From Paenibacillus sp. SYP-B3998 (lineage in GTDB: Bacteria; Bacillota; Bacilli; Paenibacillales; NBRC-103111): a stretch of 64,000 nucleotides of DNA. A program made the position numbers and the translations under genes. Position 1 is the stretch's first letter. Each line of letters begins with the position of its first letter. The notes under the pieces are model-generated. The model made no database searches. It worked only from the letters and a program-made list of their open reading frames with translations, and was not told the origin of the DNA. Location: positions 248,001 to 312,000 of the forward strand of contig NZ_JAAIKC010000002.1 of assembly GCF_010820665.1 (NCBI RefSeq), read 5' to 3'. Below, in pieces: positions 43,279 to 52,324 of the stretch.

Positions 43279-44058
43279 TTACTGAACTCCGATCATCTCA
43301 CGAATTTGGCCGATGGAATGAGTTAAATTCGTCTCTCGGCAATCTTCAGGATCATGGGTATGCTTCACATAAAATTTAATTCCGCCGCTCATTTGCTGCG
43401 GTTCTGTTCCAAGATACGATTGCATCATATCCATATCATGAGAAACCATTATAAAAGCCATATGATGATGCTGATGCATATGCCGAATCATTCGGAAAAA
43501 GCCTACTTGCGTTTCCGCATCAATGCCAACCGTCGGCTCATCCAAGATGAGCAGTTCGGGATTATTCACGATCGCGCGCGCGAGGAAAGCGCGCTGCTGC
43601 TGTCCGCCTGATAACTGTCCGATTCGTCGGTTAGCCAAATCTTCGATGCGCATAGCTAGCATGGCATCCTCAGCCTTCTGAACGTCTGCTTTGGACAGCC
43701 GACGATATACATGCTTCTTGCTGTACATCCCTGACAGCACAATTTCCCTTACCGTTGCTGGAAACAACGGATTGAACGCATTTTTCTGTGGAACATATCC
43801 GATCCGTTCCCAATCTTTGAACTGATTGATCGGTCGATCAAACAATCTGATCTCACCTTCGGTCGGCTTTAGCAACCCGACAAGCATTTTCAGCAGGGTC
43901 GTTTTACCGGCGCCATTGGAACCGATCACCCCTACAAAGTCCCGCTCAAGAACGTCAAAACGCAGCTTCTCAATCACCTTTTTATGCTCATAAGAAAAAG
44001 AAACATGATCTATAGAAACAATACTGCGATGGCACGACTGCCTATTGCTATTATCCAT
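43279..44058 (-). CDS. znuC: Zinc (manganese) ABC transporter ATP-binding protein
   Basis: 259 aa. Walker A GSNGAGKTTLLKM near residue 47, the ABC signature LSGGQQQRAFLARA near 148, and Walker B LLILDEPTVGID near 170 are all intact; the D-loop and switch His (MVSHDMDM) follow. The last 40 residues contain HTHDPEDC and may add regulation. ATG 44058 has AGGAGTTTC upstream. It is the second gene of the znuA-znuC-znuB-ccdA run. Confidence 0.94.
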   Translation of the reverse strand: MDNSNRQSCHRSIVSIDHVSFSYEHKKVIEKLRFDVLERDFVGVIGSNGAGKTTLLKMLVGLLKPTEGEIRLFDRPINQFKDWERIGYVPQKNAFNPLFPATVREIVLSGMYSKKHVYRRLSKADVQKAEDAMLAMRIEDLANRRIGQLSGGQQQRAFLARAIVNNPELLILDEPTVGIDAETQVGFFRMIRHMHQHHHMAFIMVSHDMDMMQSYLGTEPQQMSGGIKFYVKHTHDPEDCRETNLTHSIGQIREMIGVQ

Positions 44059-44102
44059 CTACGAAACTCCTAACTTAGTGAAATCACTATCCTCATTAAA
44101 CT

Positions 44103-45020
44103 TTATTGTAAAGCCTTCAGAAGATTTATCAAATTTTTGTCCATAATCGAAATGTAATCGTCACCGGCTTTAATTTGCTCCTCCGTCAAGCCCTCCAATG
44201 GATTCAAGACCATCGTTTCGACCTTTGCATCTTTAGCGAGCGTCTTAGCTAGCTTATCAGAAACAAGCTCCTCGAAGAAAATATATTTGATTTCATTCTC
44301 TTTTATGAATTCATTCATTTTTTTCAAATCCTGTGCCGTCGGTTCTGAATCAGGCGATAAGCCCATTATGGACAGCTGTGTTAAACCGTAATCACGACAC
44401 AAATATGCGAAAGCTTGATGTGAGACCGCAATAGCTTTTTTTGAAGTTTGAGAAAGCTCCTTCTTATAACGTTCGTCCAGATTCATAAGTTTTGCCGCGT
44501 AATTATTATAATTCTGCTCGAACACCGCTTTATGTGCAGGGTCAGCTTCAACAAGCGCATTCTTAATATTATTAGCCATTTTGACTGCATTTAACGGACT
44601 TAACCACGCATGCGGATCAAATTGTTCTTTATTTTCGGAGGTTTTGATTAATTCTGCACCTTTACTAGCCTCAACAACCTTCAAACTAGAGTCTGCCGAT
44701 ACACTTCCAAGAAAATCTTGCACCCAGCCTTCGAAACCAGCACCTTGATAAACAAATAATTGAGCCTTGGTCATATTTTTCAAATCTCTACTTTTAGGAG
44801 ACCAGTCATGAGGCTCAACACCAGCGGGTACAAGATTAATCACATTCACATATTCACCACCTATATGGCGTGCAAAATCATAAAGGGGATAAAAGCTTGT
44901 CACAACATTTACTTTTCCTTGAACAATCTCCGCTTTTGAACTTGAAGCACTTCCACAACCTGCTAATACAATTCCGAAAAGAATCAAAATACCTATATAA
45001 ATGACCGCCATTTTACGCAT
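44103..45020 (-). CDS. znuA: Zinc (manganese) ABC transporter substrate-binding lipoprotein
   Basis: 305 aa. The lipoprotein signal peptide ends in LAGCGSAS, with the modified Cys near residue 22. Metal-binding residues of cluster A-I proteins are seen in VEPHDWSPKSRD, FDPHAWLSPLNAVKMANNI and AVSHQAFAYLCRDYG. The His-rich loop of many zinc-specific members is absent. GGAGG lies 9 nt before the ATG, and a Zur-box-like sequence lies about 25 nt upstream. It is the first gene of the operon. Confidence 0.93.
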   Translation of the reverse strand: MRKMAVIYIGILILFGIVLAGCGSASSSKAEIVQGKVNVVTSFYPLYDFARHIGGEYVNVINLVPAGVEPHDWSPKSRDLKNMTKAQLFVYQGAGFEGWVQDFLGSVSADSSLKVVEASKGAELIKTSENKEQFDPHAWLSPLNAVKMANNIKNALVEADPAHKAVFEQNYNNYAAKLMNLDERYKKELSQTSKKAIAVSHQAFAYLCRDYGLTQLSIMGLSPDSEPTAQDLKKMNEFIKENEIKYIFFEELVSDKLAKTLAKDAKVETMVLNPLEGLTEEQIKAGDDYISIMDKNLINLLKALQ

Positions 45021-45044
45021 AAATCTAAACCTCCGTCACAATCT

Positions 45045-45065
45045 AAATCGTAATCTTTTTTATTA
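45045..45065 (-). promoter_or_regulatory. Zur-box-like operator upstream of znuA
   Basis: AAATCGTAAT matches exactly one half of the B. subtilis Zur box AAATCGTAATnATTACGATTT; the other half (TTTTTTATTA) is degenerate. It is placed where it could block the znuA promoter. Zinc-dependent repression is inferred. Confidence 0.55.
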
Positions 45066-45142
45066 ACGACCTTGATTATACGAGTAGGCTTCACCTATGT
45101 CAATACACAAAAAGAGTAAATTGTCCTAGCACACAAAATAAA

Positions 45143-45169
45143 AACCACTTGTGAACTTCACGAGTGGTT
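45143..45169 (-). terminator. Terminator after the 45265 lipoprotein gene
   Basis: AACCACT-GTGAA pairs with TTCAC-AGTGGTT, followed by TTTATTTTG on the minus strand. Confidence 0.8.
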
Positions 45170-45264
45170 CTCCACCTTAACATCGTTAAACGGTAAATCT
45201 TATCTCAGAGGAATTATCTGTTTATCGAGCATTTCGAATTCTCCTACTTCTTCATTGATTAATC

Positions 45265-45669
45265 TCAATCTCCAGAACTGCTTCCTGTATCACTGCCCTT
45301 ACTTTTCATCATTTTCTGATCAGACTTCTCTCCTTTTCCATCAGCACTTGACTTAGAGTCCTTTTTCTCCGTTTTCGGAGGCTTATCACTTTCCTCTTTC
45401 AGCTTCTTATATCGCTCTTCTGACTGTTTAATGACCTTTTTATCCTGCTCGATTTGATACTGAATGATCTCTTTATACATATCATATTGCTTCTTTAATT
45501 CTTGATTGATTACGCTTGGTTTATCCTTGGTGCTTTGTGACTTTTGCTTACTCTGATCAGTGCTCTCTTTCTTTTGGGCCTTGTCACCACCGCCAAATAT
45601 ACTGCACCCCGTTAACAGAATAGATAGCCCTAAGACTGCCATCACTGTAACAACAAATCGAAGGTTCAT
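45265..45669 (-). CDS. Putative lipoprotein of unknown function
   Basis: 134 aa. The signal peptide carries a lipobox (LLTGCSIFGG) with Cys near residue 22 from ATG 45669; GGAG is 8 nt upstream and a GTG at 45678 is less well placed. After the Cys the protein is very rich in Lys, Ser, Asp and Gln, with a helical Tyr/Lys/Glu region (KEIIQYQIEQDKKVIKQSEE), so it is probably an extended or coiled surface lipoprotein. No family is recognised. It is separated by terminators from both neighbours. Confidence 0.8.
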   Translation of the reverse strand: MNLRFVVTVMAVLGLSILLTGCSIFGGGDKAQKKESTDQSKQKSQSTKDKPSVINQELKKQYDMYKEIIQYQIEQDKKVIKQSEERYKKLKEESDKPPKTEKKDSKSSADGKGEKSDQKMMKSKGSDTGSSSGD

Positions 45670-45780
45670 TTGTCTCACTCCGTCATTTCTTTTCCTTTAG
45701 AGTACCCATCACATTTAAGAAAAAAACAAGTTCGATTTTGGGTATAACTCCAATGGATGTATTCGCAAAGAATATAAAAA

Positions 45781-45814
45781 ACTTCCAAAACCACATTCAA
45801 GTGGAAATGGAAGC
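45781..45814 (-). terminator. Terminator after metG
   Basis: On the minus strand AGCTTCCA pairs with TGGAAGTT around an inner CCAC/GTGG stem, then TTTTTTATATTC. It lies 50 nt after the metG stop. Confidence 0.8.
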
Positions 45815-45863
45815 TTTTTAGCGTTTTTAGATAAATAGCCATGTGTGTCTTCGGAAATCCTGT

Positions 45864-47885
<2,022 letters not shown>

Positions 47886-47896
47886 TTATAGAAAAC

Positions 47897-48190
47897 ACAA
47901 AAAACCCTCATCCATCTTGGGACGAGAGTAAACTCACGCGGTACCACCCAGGTTCCCCCGCCTTTCACAAGCTCGGGGCTCAGTAAGTCTATGACGACTT
48001 GCCCATTAACGCTGGGACACGAAGCCAGCTTACTCCCTAACATTGCTTCACAATGGCAATTTCTAGGCAGCTCGAAGGCTTATTCTCCGGGACCATCTTC
48101 CAAACCTGCTCCTATACCGGCTTTCACCTAACCCGGCTCTCTGTTCATAGGCCTCCGCTTGTACTTATCCGTTCATCGAAAATATTTATA
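47897..48190 (-). promoter_or_regulatory. T-box leader (methionyl)
   Basis: The T-box core GGGTGGTACCGCG occurs at 47937-47949 on the minus strand, followed by a terminator stem CTCGTCC/GGATGAG with GGGTTTTTTG (47897-47931). Upstream, 48000-48180 holds the paired stem I region with GGAGAATAAGCC and AGCAATG-like loops. The leader precedes metG, so the specifier should be a methionine codon, but I could not assign it safely. Uncharged tRNA-Met would favour readthrough. The interval 47865-48229 has no protein gene. Confidence 0.9.
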
Positions 48191-48229
48191 ACGCTTTAAC
48201 GCAAATATATCGAAAAAAGAAGCTACCTG

Positions 48230-48484
48230 TCAAGCAGGCTGATCATGATGTGCTGATTCGGATGAAAGCAAAGGAACATGATCAACACCACCTGGATGAA
48301 AAGGATGACATTTACAAATTCGTTTCACGGTCAACCATGAACCTTTCAAAGCACCATGAACTTCAAGCGCCTCAAGGGCATATTGCGAGCAGGTGGGATA
48401 GAACCGACACGTAGGTGGCTTCAAGGGTGATATGAACTTTCGATAAAAATGAATCGGTATTTGTAAGGTTTTTTTTATCTTCAT
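48230..48484 (-). CDS. yidD: Membrane protein insertion efficiency factor YidD
   Basis: 84 aa. The conserved core is intact: [20 protein letters not shown], then [20 protein letters not shown] and [13 protein letters not shown] with the paired Cys and His/Pro residues of the family. YidD acts near YidC to help insert membrane proteins. The ATG at 48484 is about 12 nt from AGGAGAA. The gene lies alone between the T-box leader of metG and the transposase-derived gene. Confidence 0.94.
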   Translation of the reverse strand: MKIKKTLQIPIHFYRKFISPLKPPTCRFYPTCSQYALEALEVHGALKGSWLTVKRICKCHPFHPGGVDHVPLLSSESAHHDQPA

Positions 48485-48577
48485 CCGTTAATTGTTCTCC
48501 TGCCTCTGCTAGCAAATAAATGGCTTTAAACAATCATGCCTTAAAACCAATCGGACGTCAACAAGAGAGGAAATTGG

Positions 48578-49270
48578 TCATTCTGGTAAGTGAAAACATC
48601 GTAGAAACGTAGGATATAGCGTAACTGAAACAAACGCTCGCATCCACTTCTCAAACAAATACGGTGTGCATTCCACTCCACTAGAGTTTAGATTGTTCAG
48701 ATATGAATAAACATGTAATCGCTTTTTGTTCTTTAAGTAAGTCTCTAAACTAGATAAGGGTAGGCATTTATTGGATAGCTTGCATACAATATCTTGGACT
48801 TGCATGGGTTCAGAGTTCACTTCTGTTGAAAACGGCATTGAAACTGCTGAGACTTCTTGAGAAGTTATGTCTTTCTTCCTCGCAAAATGAAATCGTCTAT
48901 GCTCACTTCTAAAACTAGCAAAATCAATTTTCTGAAGGAGTAATCTTGCACTGCGATAGTTTACCGCGAGAGCAGTTGCAAGCCTGGTCGGTGTGTAAGT
49001 ACGTTCATTTTCAATTAGTAACTGTATTGCTCGAAACCAAGTAAGTAAGGAAAGCTTAGAATTATGCATGACAGTTCCTGCAGTTAACGAAACCTGCATT
49101 TTGCATGCTGAGCATTCAAGTAGCCTCCTGCCTGTAATCTTGTAAGCGTGGTGGTGTTCACAGCGAGGGCAGCAAAAACCTATTGACCAACGCTTATTCA
49201 TCAAGTAAATTTCACAATCTTCTTCTGTTTGAAAAATATGAGATTCAACATCATATAATTGAAGCTCCAT
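48578..49270 (-). CDS. IS1595/ISXO2-type zinc-ribbon protein lacking a DDE domain
   Basis: 230 aa from ATG 49270 (MELQLYDVESHIFQTEEDCE) with GAGGGATG upstream. A zinc ribbon (FCCPRCEHHHAYKI then LECSACKMQVS) near residues 30-65 and TAGTVMHNSKLSLLTWFRAI are those of IS1595-family transposases; a helix-turn-helix region (TRLATALAVNYRSARLLLQK) follows. After about residue 140 the DDE catalytic domain is missing and an unrelated helical, Leu/Tyr-rich end takes its place. No inverted repeats flank it. It is thus a transposase-derived DNA-binding-type protein or a decayed element; the good frame and ribosome site favour the former. Confidence 0.72.
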   Translation of the reverse strand: MELQLYDVESHIFQTEEDCEIYLMNKRWSIGFCCPRCEHHHAYKITGRRLLECSACKMQVSLTAGTVMHNSKLSLLTWFRAIQLLIENERTYTPTRLATALAVNYRSARLLLQKIDFASFRSEHRRFHFARKKDITSQEVSAVSMPFSTEVNSEPMQVQDIVCKLSNKCLPLSSLETYLKNKKRLHVYSYLNNLNSSGVECTPYLFEKWMRAFVSVTLYPTFLRCFHLPE

Positions 49271-49622
49271 TATCACACATCCCTCAATAAACAAACATTT
49301 GTTCTTATATATTTTATCACATCCCCCGCGTTATTTAAACCTATTATTAACAAAAAATGTAATGAAGTTGTTTTTTATTGAATGATCAATGTTAAGCAAA
49401 AAGAAAGAGACTGCATCCTTCTTCTTAGCGTTTCCTGTTATATCTACAAAATGATAATCATGCAAAAAAAATTATACATTAGTGCTGTACATTATCACAG
49501 TTATTTTCTTGGAAAATTCACTTTTGTAGATATCACAGGTTAGTGAAGAAAGTTGGAGACTCTGGTCTACAATGTCTTTTTGAATTATTGCATTTATTGG
49601 AATTATCGGTTTTGGTCAGTCG
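49271..49622. other. Intergenic stretch, no gene recognised
   Basis: AT-rich DNA between the transposase-derived gene and the tandem repeat. Short ORFs have no ribosome site; no terminal inverted repeat or target duplication of the upstream gene was found here. Confidence 0.5.
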
Positions 49623-49802
49623 GGTCTGTTGAATCCGTTTGGTCTGTTGCGACTGTTGTATCTGTTGGGTCTGTTGGGTCTGTTGGGTCTGTTGGGTCTG
49701 TTGGGTCTGTTGGGTCTGTTGGGTCTGTTGGGTCTGTTGGGTCTGTTGGGTCTGTTGGGTCTGTTGGGTCTGTTGGGTCCGTTGGGTCTGTTGGGTCTGT
49801 TG
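49623..49802. repeat. 9-bp tandem repeat array, 20 units
   Basis: Twenty in-register units of nine bases, consensus GGTCTGTTG. Units 6 to 17 (49668-49775) are identical; unit 18 has GGTCCGTTG, and the first five units are variably diverged. All six frames are open through the array: the plus strand reads Gly-Leu-Leu or Gly-Ser-Val repeats and the minus strand Asp-Pro-Thr. The array ends 17 nt beyond the ppsR stop codon. It is a minisatellite (VNTR) probably subject to copy-number change by slippage. It is not a CRISPR array, as it has no spacers. Confidence 0.95.
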
Positions 49803-49819
49803 AACCTATCAGTTCTCTG

Positions 49820-50641
49820 CTATTTTTCGATAGTTTTAATATGGAGCGTTTCTGCAATAATGCCGGCAGTTTCTTCAATTGCTTTATTGGTTACGTTGAT
49901 GACTGTACATTTAAGTTGTTCCATGATGGCGTTGGCATAGTCAAGTTCTTCTTGAACCCGCTGAAGTGTAGCGTATGATGAACCTATGGGTAGACCGATG
50001 GCTTTAACTCTTTCAAGTCGGATCTGTAAGATATGATTGACGTCCATAGTAAGGCCAATAATGCGATTGCTTGGAATTTTATACAACTCGGAAGGAAGCG
50101 TGACTTCTGGGATGATAGGTAGGTTAGCGGATTTAATGCCATTGTGCGCTAGAAATATGCTAAGTGGAGTTTTGGAAGTACGAGACACACCGATGAGAAC
50201 GACTTCGGCTTTGAGCATACCGCGGGTATCTTTACCATCATCGTATTTAACAGCAAATTGAATTGCCTCAACCCGACGAAAATAGTCGGCGTCCATTTCA
50301 TGGAGCAAGTCTTGCTTACTATGCCTCGGAACATCCCCATAGGTATCCATGAACGCTTGCAGCATGGGTCCCATGATATCAACAGCCCGGACGCCAAGTC
50401 GAAGCGATTCTCTTTTTAATAAATCCCTCAGCTCAGGCTGTACAAGTGTGTAAGCGACAAAGCCTCCGGCAGCCGAAGCTTCTTGCAACATTAAACGAAT
50501 TTCATTTCCTTGGCAGATATGACTGTAACGTTTGATCTGAACCTGCTTATTATTAAATTGACGAATTGTGGCACGGGCCACAGCGTCGGCGGTATCTCCT
50601 ATTGAATCTGAGCAAATAAATAAATGCTGCTGTTCATTCAC
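49820..50641 (-). CDS. ppsR: Pyruvate, phosphate dikinase regulatory protein (PSRP)
   Basis: 273 aa from GTG 50641 with GGGAGG upstream; the ORF extends to 50881 but that part is unsupported. The family start LFICSDSIGDTADAVARAT, GVSRTSKTPLSIFLAHNGIK (P-loop-like G-x5-GVSRTSKTP) and QIRLERVKAIGL are all present. It switches PPDK activity by threonine phosphorylation using ADP and by Pi-dependent dephosphorylation. It ends next to the tandem array; a frameshift near its end would extend it into an Asp-Pro-Thr tail. The neighbour downstream in the reading direction is the transposase-derived gene. Confidence 0.94.
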   Translation of the reverse strand: MNEQQHLFICSDSIGDTADAVARATIRQFNNKQVQIKRYSHICQGNEIRLMLQEASAAGGFVAYTLVQPELRDLLKRESLRLGVRAVDIMGPMLQAFMDTYGDVPRHSKQDLLHEMDADYFRRVEAIQFAVKYDDGKDTRGMLKAEVVLIGVSRTSKTPLSIFLAHNGIKSANLPIIPEVTLPSELYKIPSNRIIGLTMDVNHILQIRLERVKAIGLPIGSSYATLQRVQEELDYANAIMEQLKCTVINVTNKAIEETAGIIAETLHIKTIEK

Positions 50642-50885
50642 AGTGATTCCTCCCTTTACTTTACCTTCAGAAACCCCGTCTTCTCTCAGAACTACTATAG
50701 TAAATTTTTTACTATAAAGCAAAAAATATCTATTTCCAATGTTTAATAGAGGCTCCTTGTTCTGATTTTGTAATTTGGAGTTCCCGAAGGATGCTAGGTG
50801 AAGTTTTATAATGTATAGCAATTTATTTGCGAATGAGCGCAGCAAATAAGCGAAAAACAAACTGATGATACGAAATAACAAACAA

Positions 50886-50922
50886 AAACCCGACGCTCTC
50901 CATCAGAGAGAGGTCGGGTTTC
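50886..50922 (-). terminator. Terminator after the queuosine-precursor transporter gene
   Basis: AAACCCGAC and GTCGGGTTT form a strong stem with an inner TCTC/GAGA pairing, followed by TTTGTTTG on the minus strand. It lies 7 nt after the stop codon. Confidence 0.88.
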
Positions 50923-50928
50923 TTTGTA

Positions 50929-51618
50929 CTACGCAGACGGTTTAAAAACAAAATTCCTTGCTATATAAAGGACTGGTGTGGAAGCAATTGAAATAACAAA
51001 CTTGATTCCATAAGTGGTTAGGAATATTTGCAGCCAAACCGACCAATCATAAACACCACCGAACGCAATACTACAAAATACGAATGAATCGACCAATTGG
51101 CTAATTCCCGTACTTCCATTATTACGAATCCAGAGTTGATTGCGGGATGGAAATACTTTTTTCAAATAAGTGTAAATTCGAACATCAAGAAATTGCGAGA
51201 TAAAATAAGCAGCCAAGCTACCTAAAGCAATACGGGGCAACAGTCCAAAAATAGTTTCCAGTGAGGACTGGCCGATATCTGACTCTTGCGGAGTGAATAC
51301 CATCGCCATCTGCATGATGATAATCGACATAATAAGCGTAAAAAAGCCAAACCAAACCGCCTTTTTCGCATCTTTTTCGCCGTACTTTTCATTCAGTAAA
51401 TCGGTTGTTAGATAGATGGTCCCATACATCGTATTGCCGAGCGTCATAACAAGTCCAAACATTTCAATCGTTTTGACGACTTGAATGTTAGCGAGCACCG
51501 TTGCAACACCTACCCACGCGTACAGGCCCTGCTTACCGAAAAAGCGATAACAAATAAGAAAGAGCACGAAATTCACAAGGACGAATCCCACGCCCCATAA
51601 AAAGTTAAACATACCCAT
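50929..51618 (-). CDS. Queuosine precursor transporter (QPTR/YhhQ family)
   Basis: 229 aa with six hydrophobic segments. The conserved TIYLTTDLLNEKYGEKDAKK near residue 69 and the later DVRIYTYLKK and NNGSTGISQLVDSFVF segments are signatures of the VUT_1 (DUF165) family, which takes up queuosine precursors such as preQ0/preQ1. ATG 51618 has TAGGAGG 5 nt upstream; that site is the end of a preQ1 riboswitch. No queuosine synthesis genes are in the window. Confidence 0.93.
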   Translation of the reverse strand: MGMFNFLWGVGFVLVNFVLFLICYRFFGKQGLYAWVGVATVLANIQVVKTIEMFGLVMTLGNTMYGTIYLTTDLLNEKYGEKDAKKAVWFGFFTLIMSIIIMQMAMVFTPQESDIGQSSLETIFGLLPRIALGSLAAYFISQFLDVRIYTYLKKVFPSRNQLWIRNNGSTGISQLVDSFVFCSIAFGGVYDWSVWLQIFLTTYGIKFVISIASTPVLYIARNFVFKPSA

Positions 51619-51623
51619 TAAAG

Positions 51624-51662
51624 CCTCCTAGTTTTGATAACGCGGGAAGATCACGAACCGCG
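51624..51662 (-). promoter_or_regulatory. preQ1-I riboswitch
   Basis: On the minus strand CGCGGTTC, a loop GTGATCTT and CCCGCG are followed by TTATCAAAACTAGGAGG. Stem P1 is CGCGG/CCGCG, the loop starts with UUC, the Cs after the loop keep the ligand-pairing base, and the A-rich tail runs into the Shine-Dalgarno sequence. This closely resembles known preQ1-I aptamers, including the UUAACAAAAC-type tail of the Thermoanaerobacter example. The SD in the tail suggests control of translation of the transporter gene. Confidence 0.8.
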
Positions 51663-51703
51663 GCTTTGCTTTACAAAGCGTTGTTGATTATATCATAAAG
51701 CAA

Positions 51704-52137
51704 TTAAGAGGTGAACACCTTTTTCCCGAAAATCCGATTGTAGATGACTCCGCTTATGATTACGACGCAGGCGAAAATCAGCAGCAAGTTGCTGTAAGGA
51801 ACCGCTTTTGCCGTGTTTAGAAGAGGATTCTCATAGAGATTCATGAAACCACCGTCAATTAACTTGGCAACTACTGCGGTTCCAACAGTACCAGATATAA
51901 AGCTAATTAGGTTAAACAATCCCATTCCAATACTCGTTTCATGGACTTCGAGCGTCAGTGACACTCGGTTTGCAAGGGCCGTTTGGATAAATGAGAATCC
52001 TACATTGCGAAAGAAACCGTAGAAGTTAACAGCCCGAATATTTTCCCACGATCTGCAGCAGAAAAGTAACGAGCAACTACAACCATGATTAACGCTGGAA
52101 TGGCCGACGCACCAGCTCCTTGAATTTCCCTCCTCAT
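51704..52137 (-). pseudogene. Remnant of an MFS drug-efflux transporter
   Basis: Two frames carry parts of one protein. From 52137 an ORF reads [20 protein letters not shown] and ends after TSTVSFAM at a stop near 52000; this is the motif-C-side region of DHA-type MFS pumps. In another frame, from about 52010 to 51704, it continues [20 protein letters not shown] to the C-terminal helices (LLLIFACVVIISGVIYNRIF). The middle six or so helices are missing. It is a pseudogene from an internal deletion plus frame change. Confidence 0.8.
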
Positions 52138-52324
52138 TCTTATTGATCTTCAGCCATTTTATCAAAAGTACACGCCTAGAGACTGGAAAAAACAATTGTA
52201 ATTACACTCAACTGTAATGTTAAATGTTATAGTTTAAGCTGTCAACGAGTCTCTTCCTTCTTTACAAAATATATAAGATAATGTACGAATGGAAACTGAT
52301 AACAATGAACAGGAGCTTTCTTCT

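Noticed and set aside
48578..49270. Complete IS1595 insertion sequence
   Set aside because: The DDE catalytic domain is absent and no terminal inverted repeats or target duplications were found on either side.
49623..49802. CRISPR array
   Set aside because: Units are 9 bp and directly adjacent, with no spacers and no cas genes nearby.
49603..49878. Minus-strand ORF with an Asp-Pro-Thr repeat
   Set aside because: It starts inside ppsR in another frame without a ribosome site. It is mentioned only as a possible frameshift tail.
49553..49978. Plus-strand ORF with a Gly-Ser-Val repeat
   Set aside because: It is open only because the 9-bp repeat has no stop codon in any frame; there is no ribosome site and it overlaps the well-supported ppsR.
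50642..50881. N-terminal extension of ppsR
   Set aside because: The family begins at the GTG 50641, which has GGGAGG in front; the upstream part has no site and reads as non-coding.
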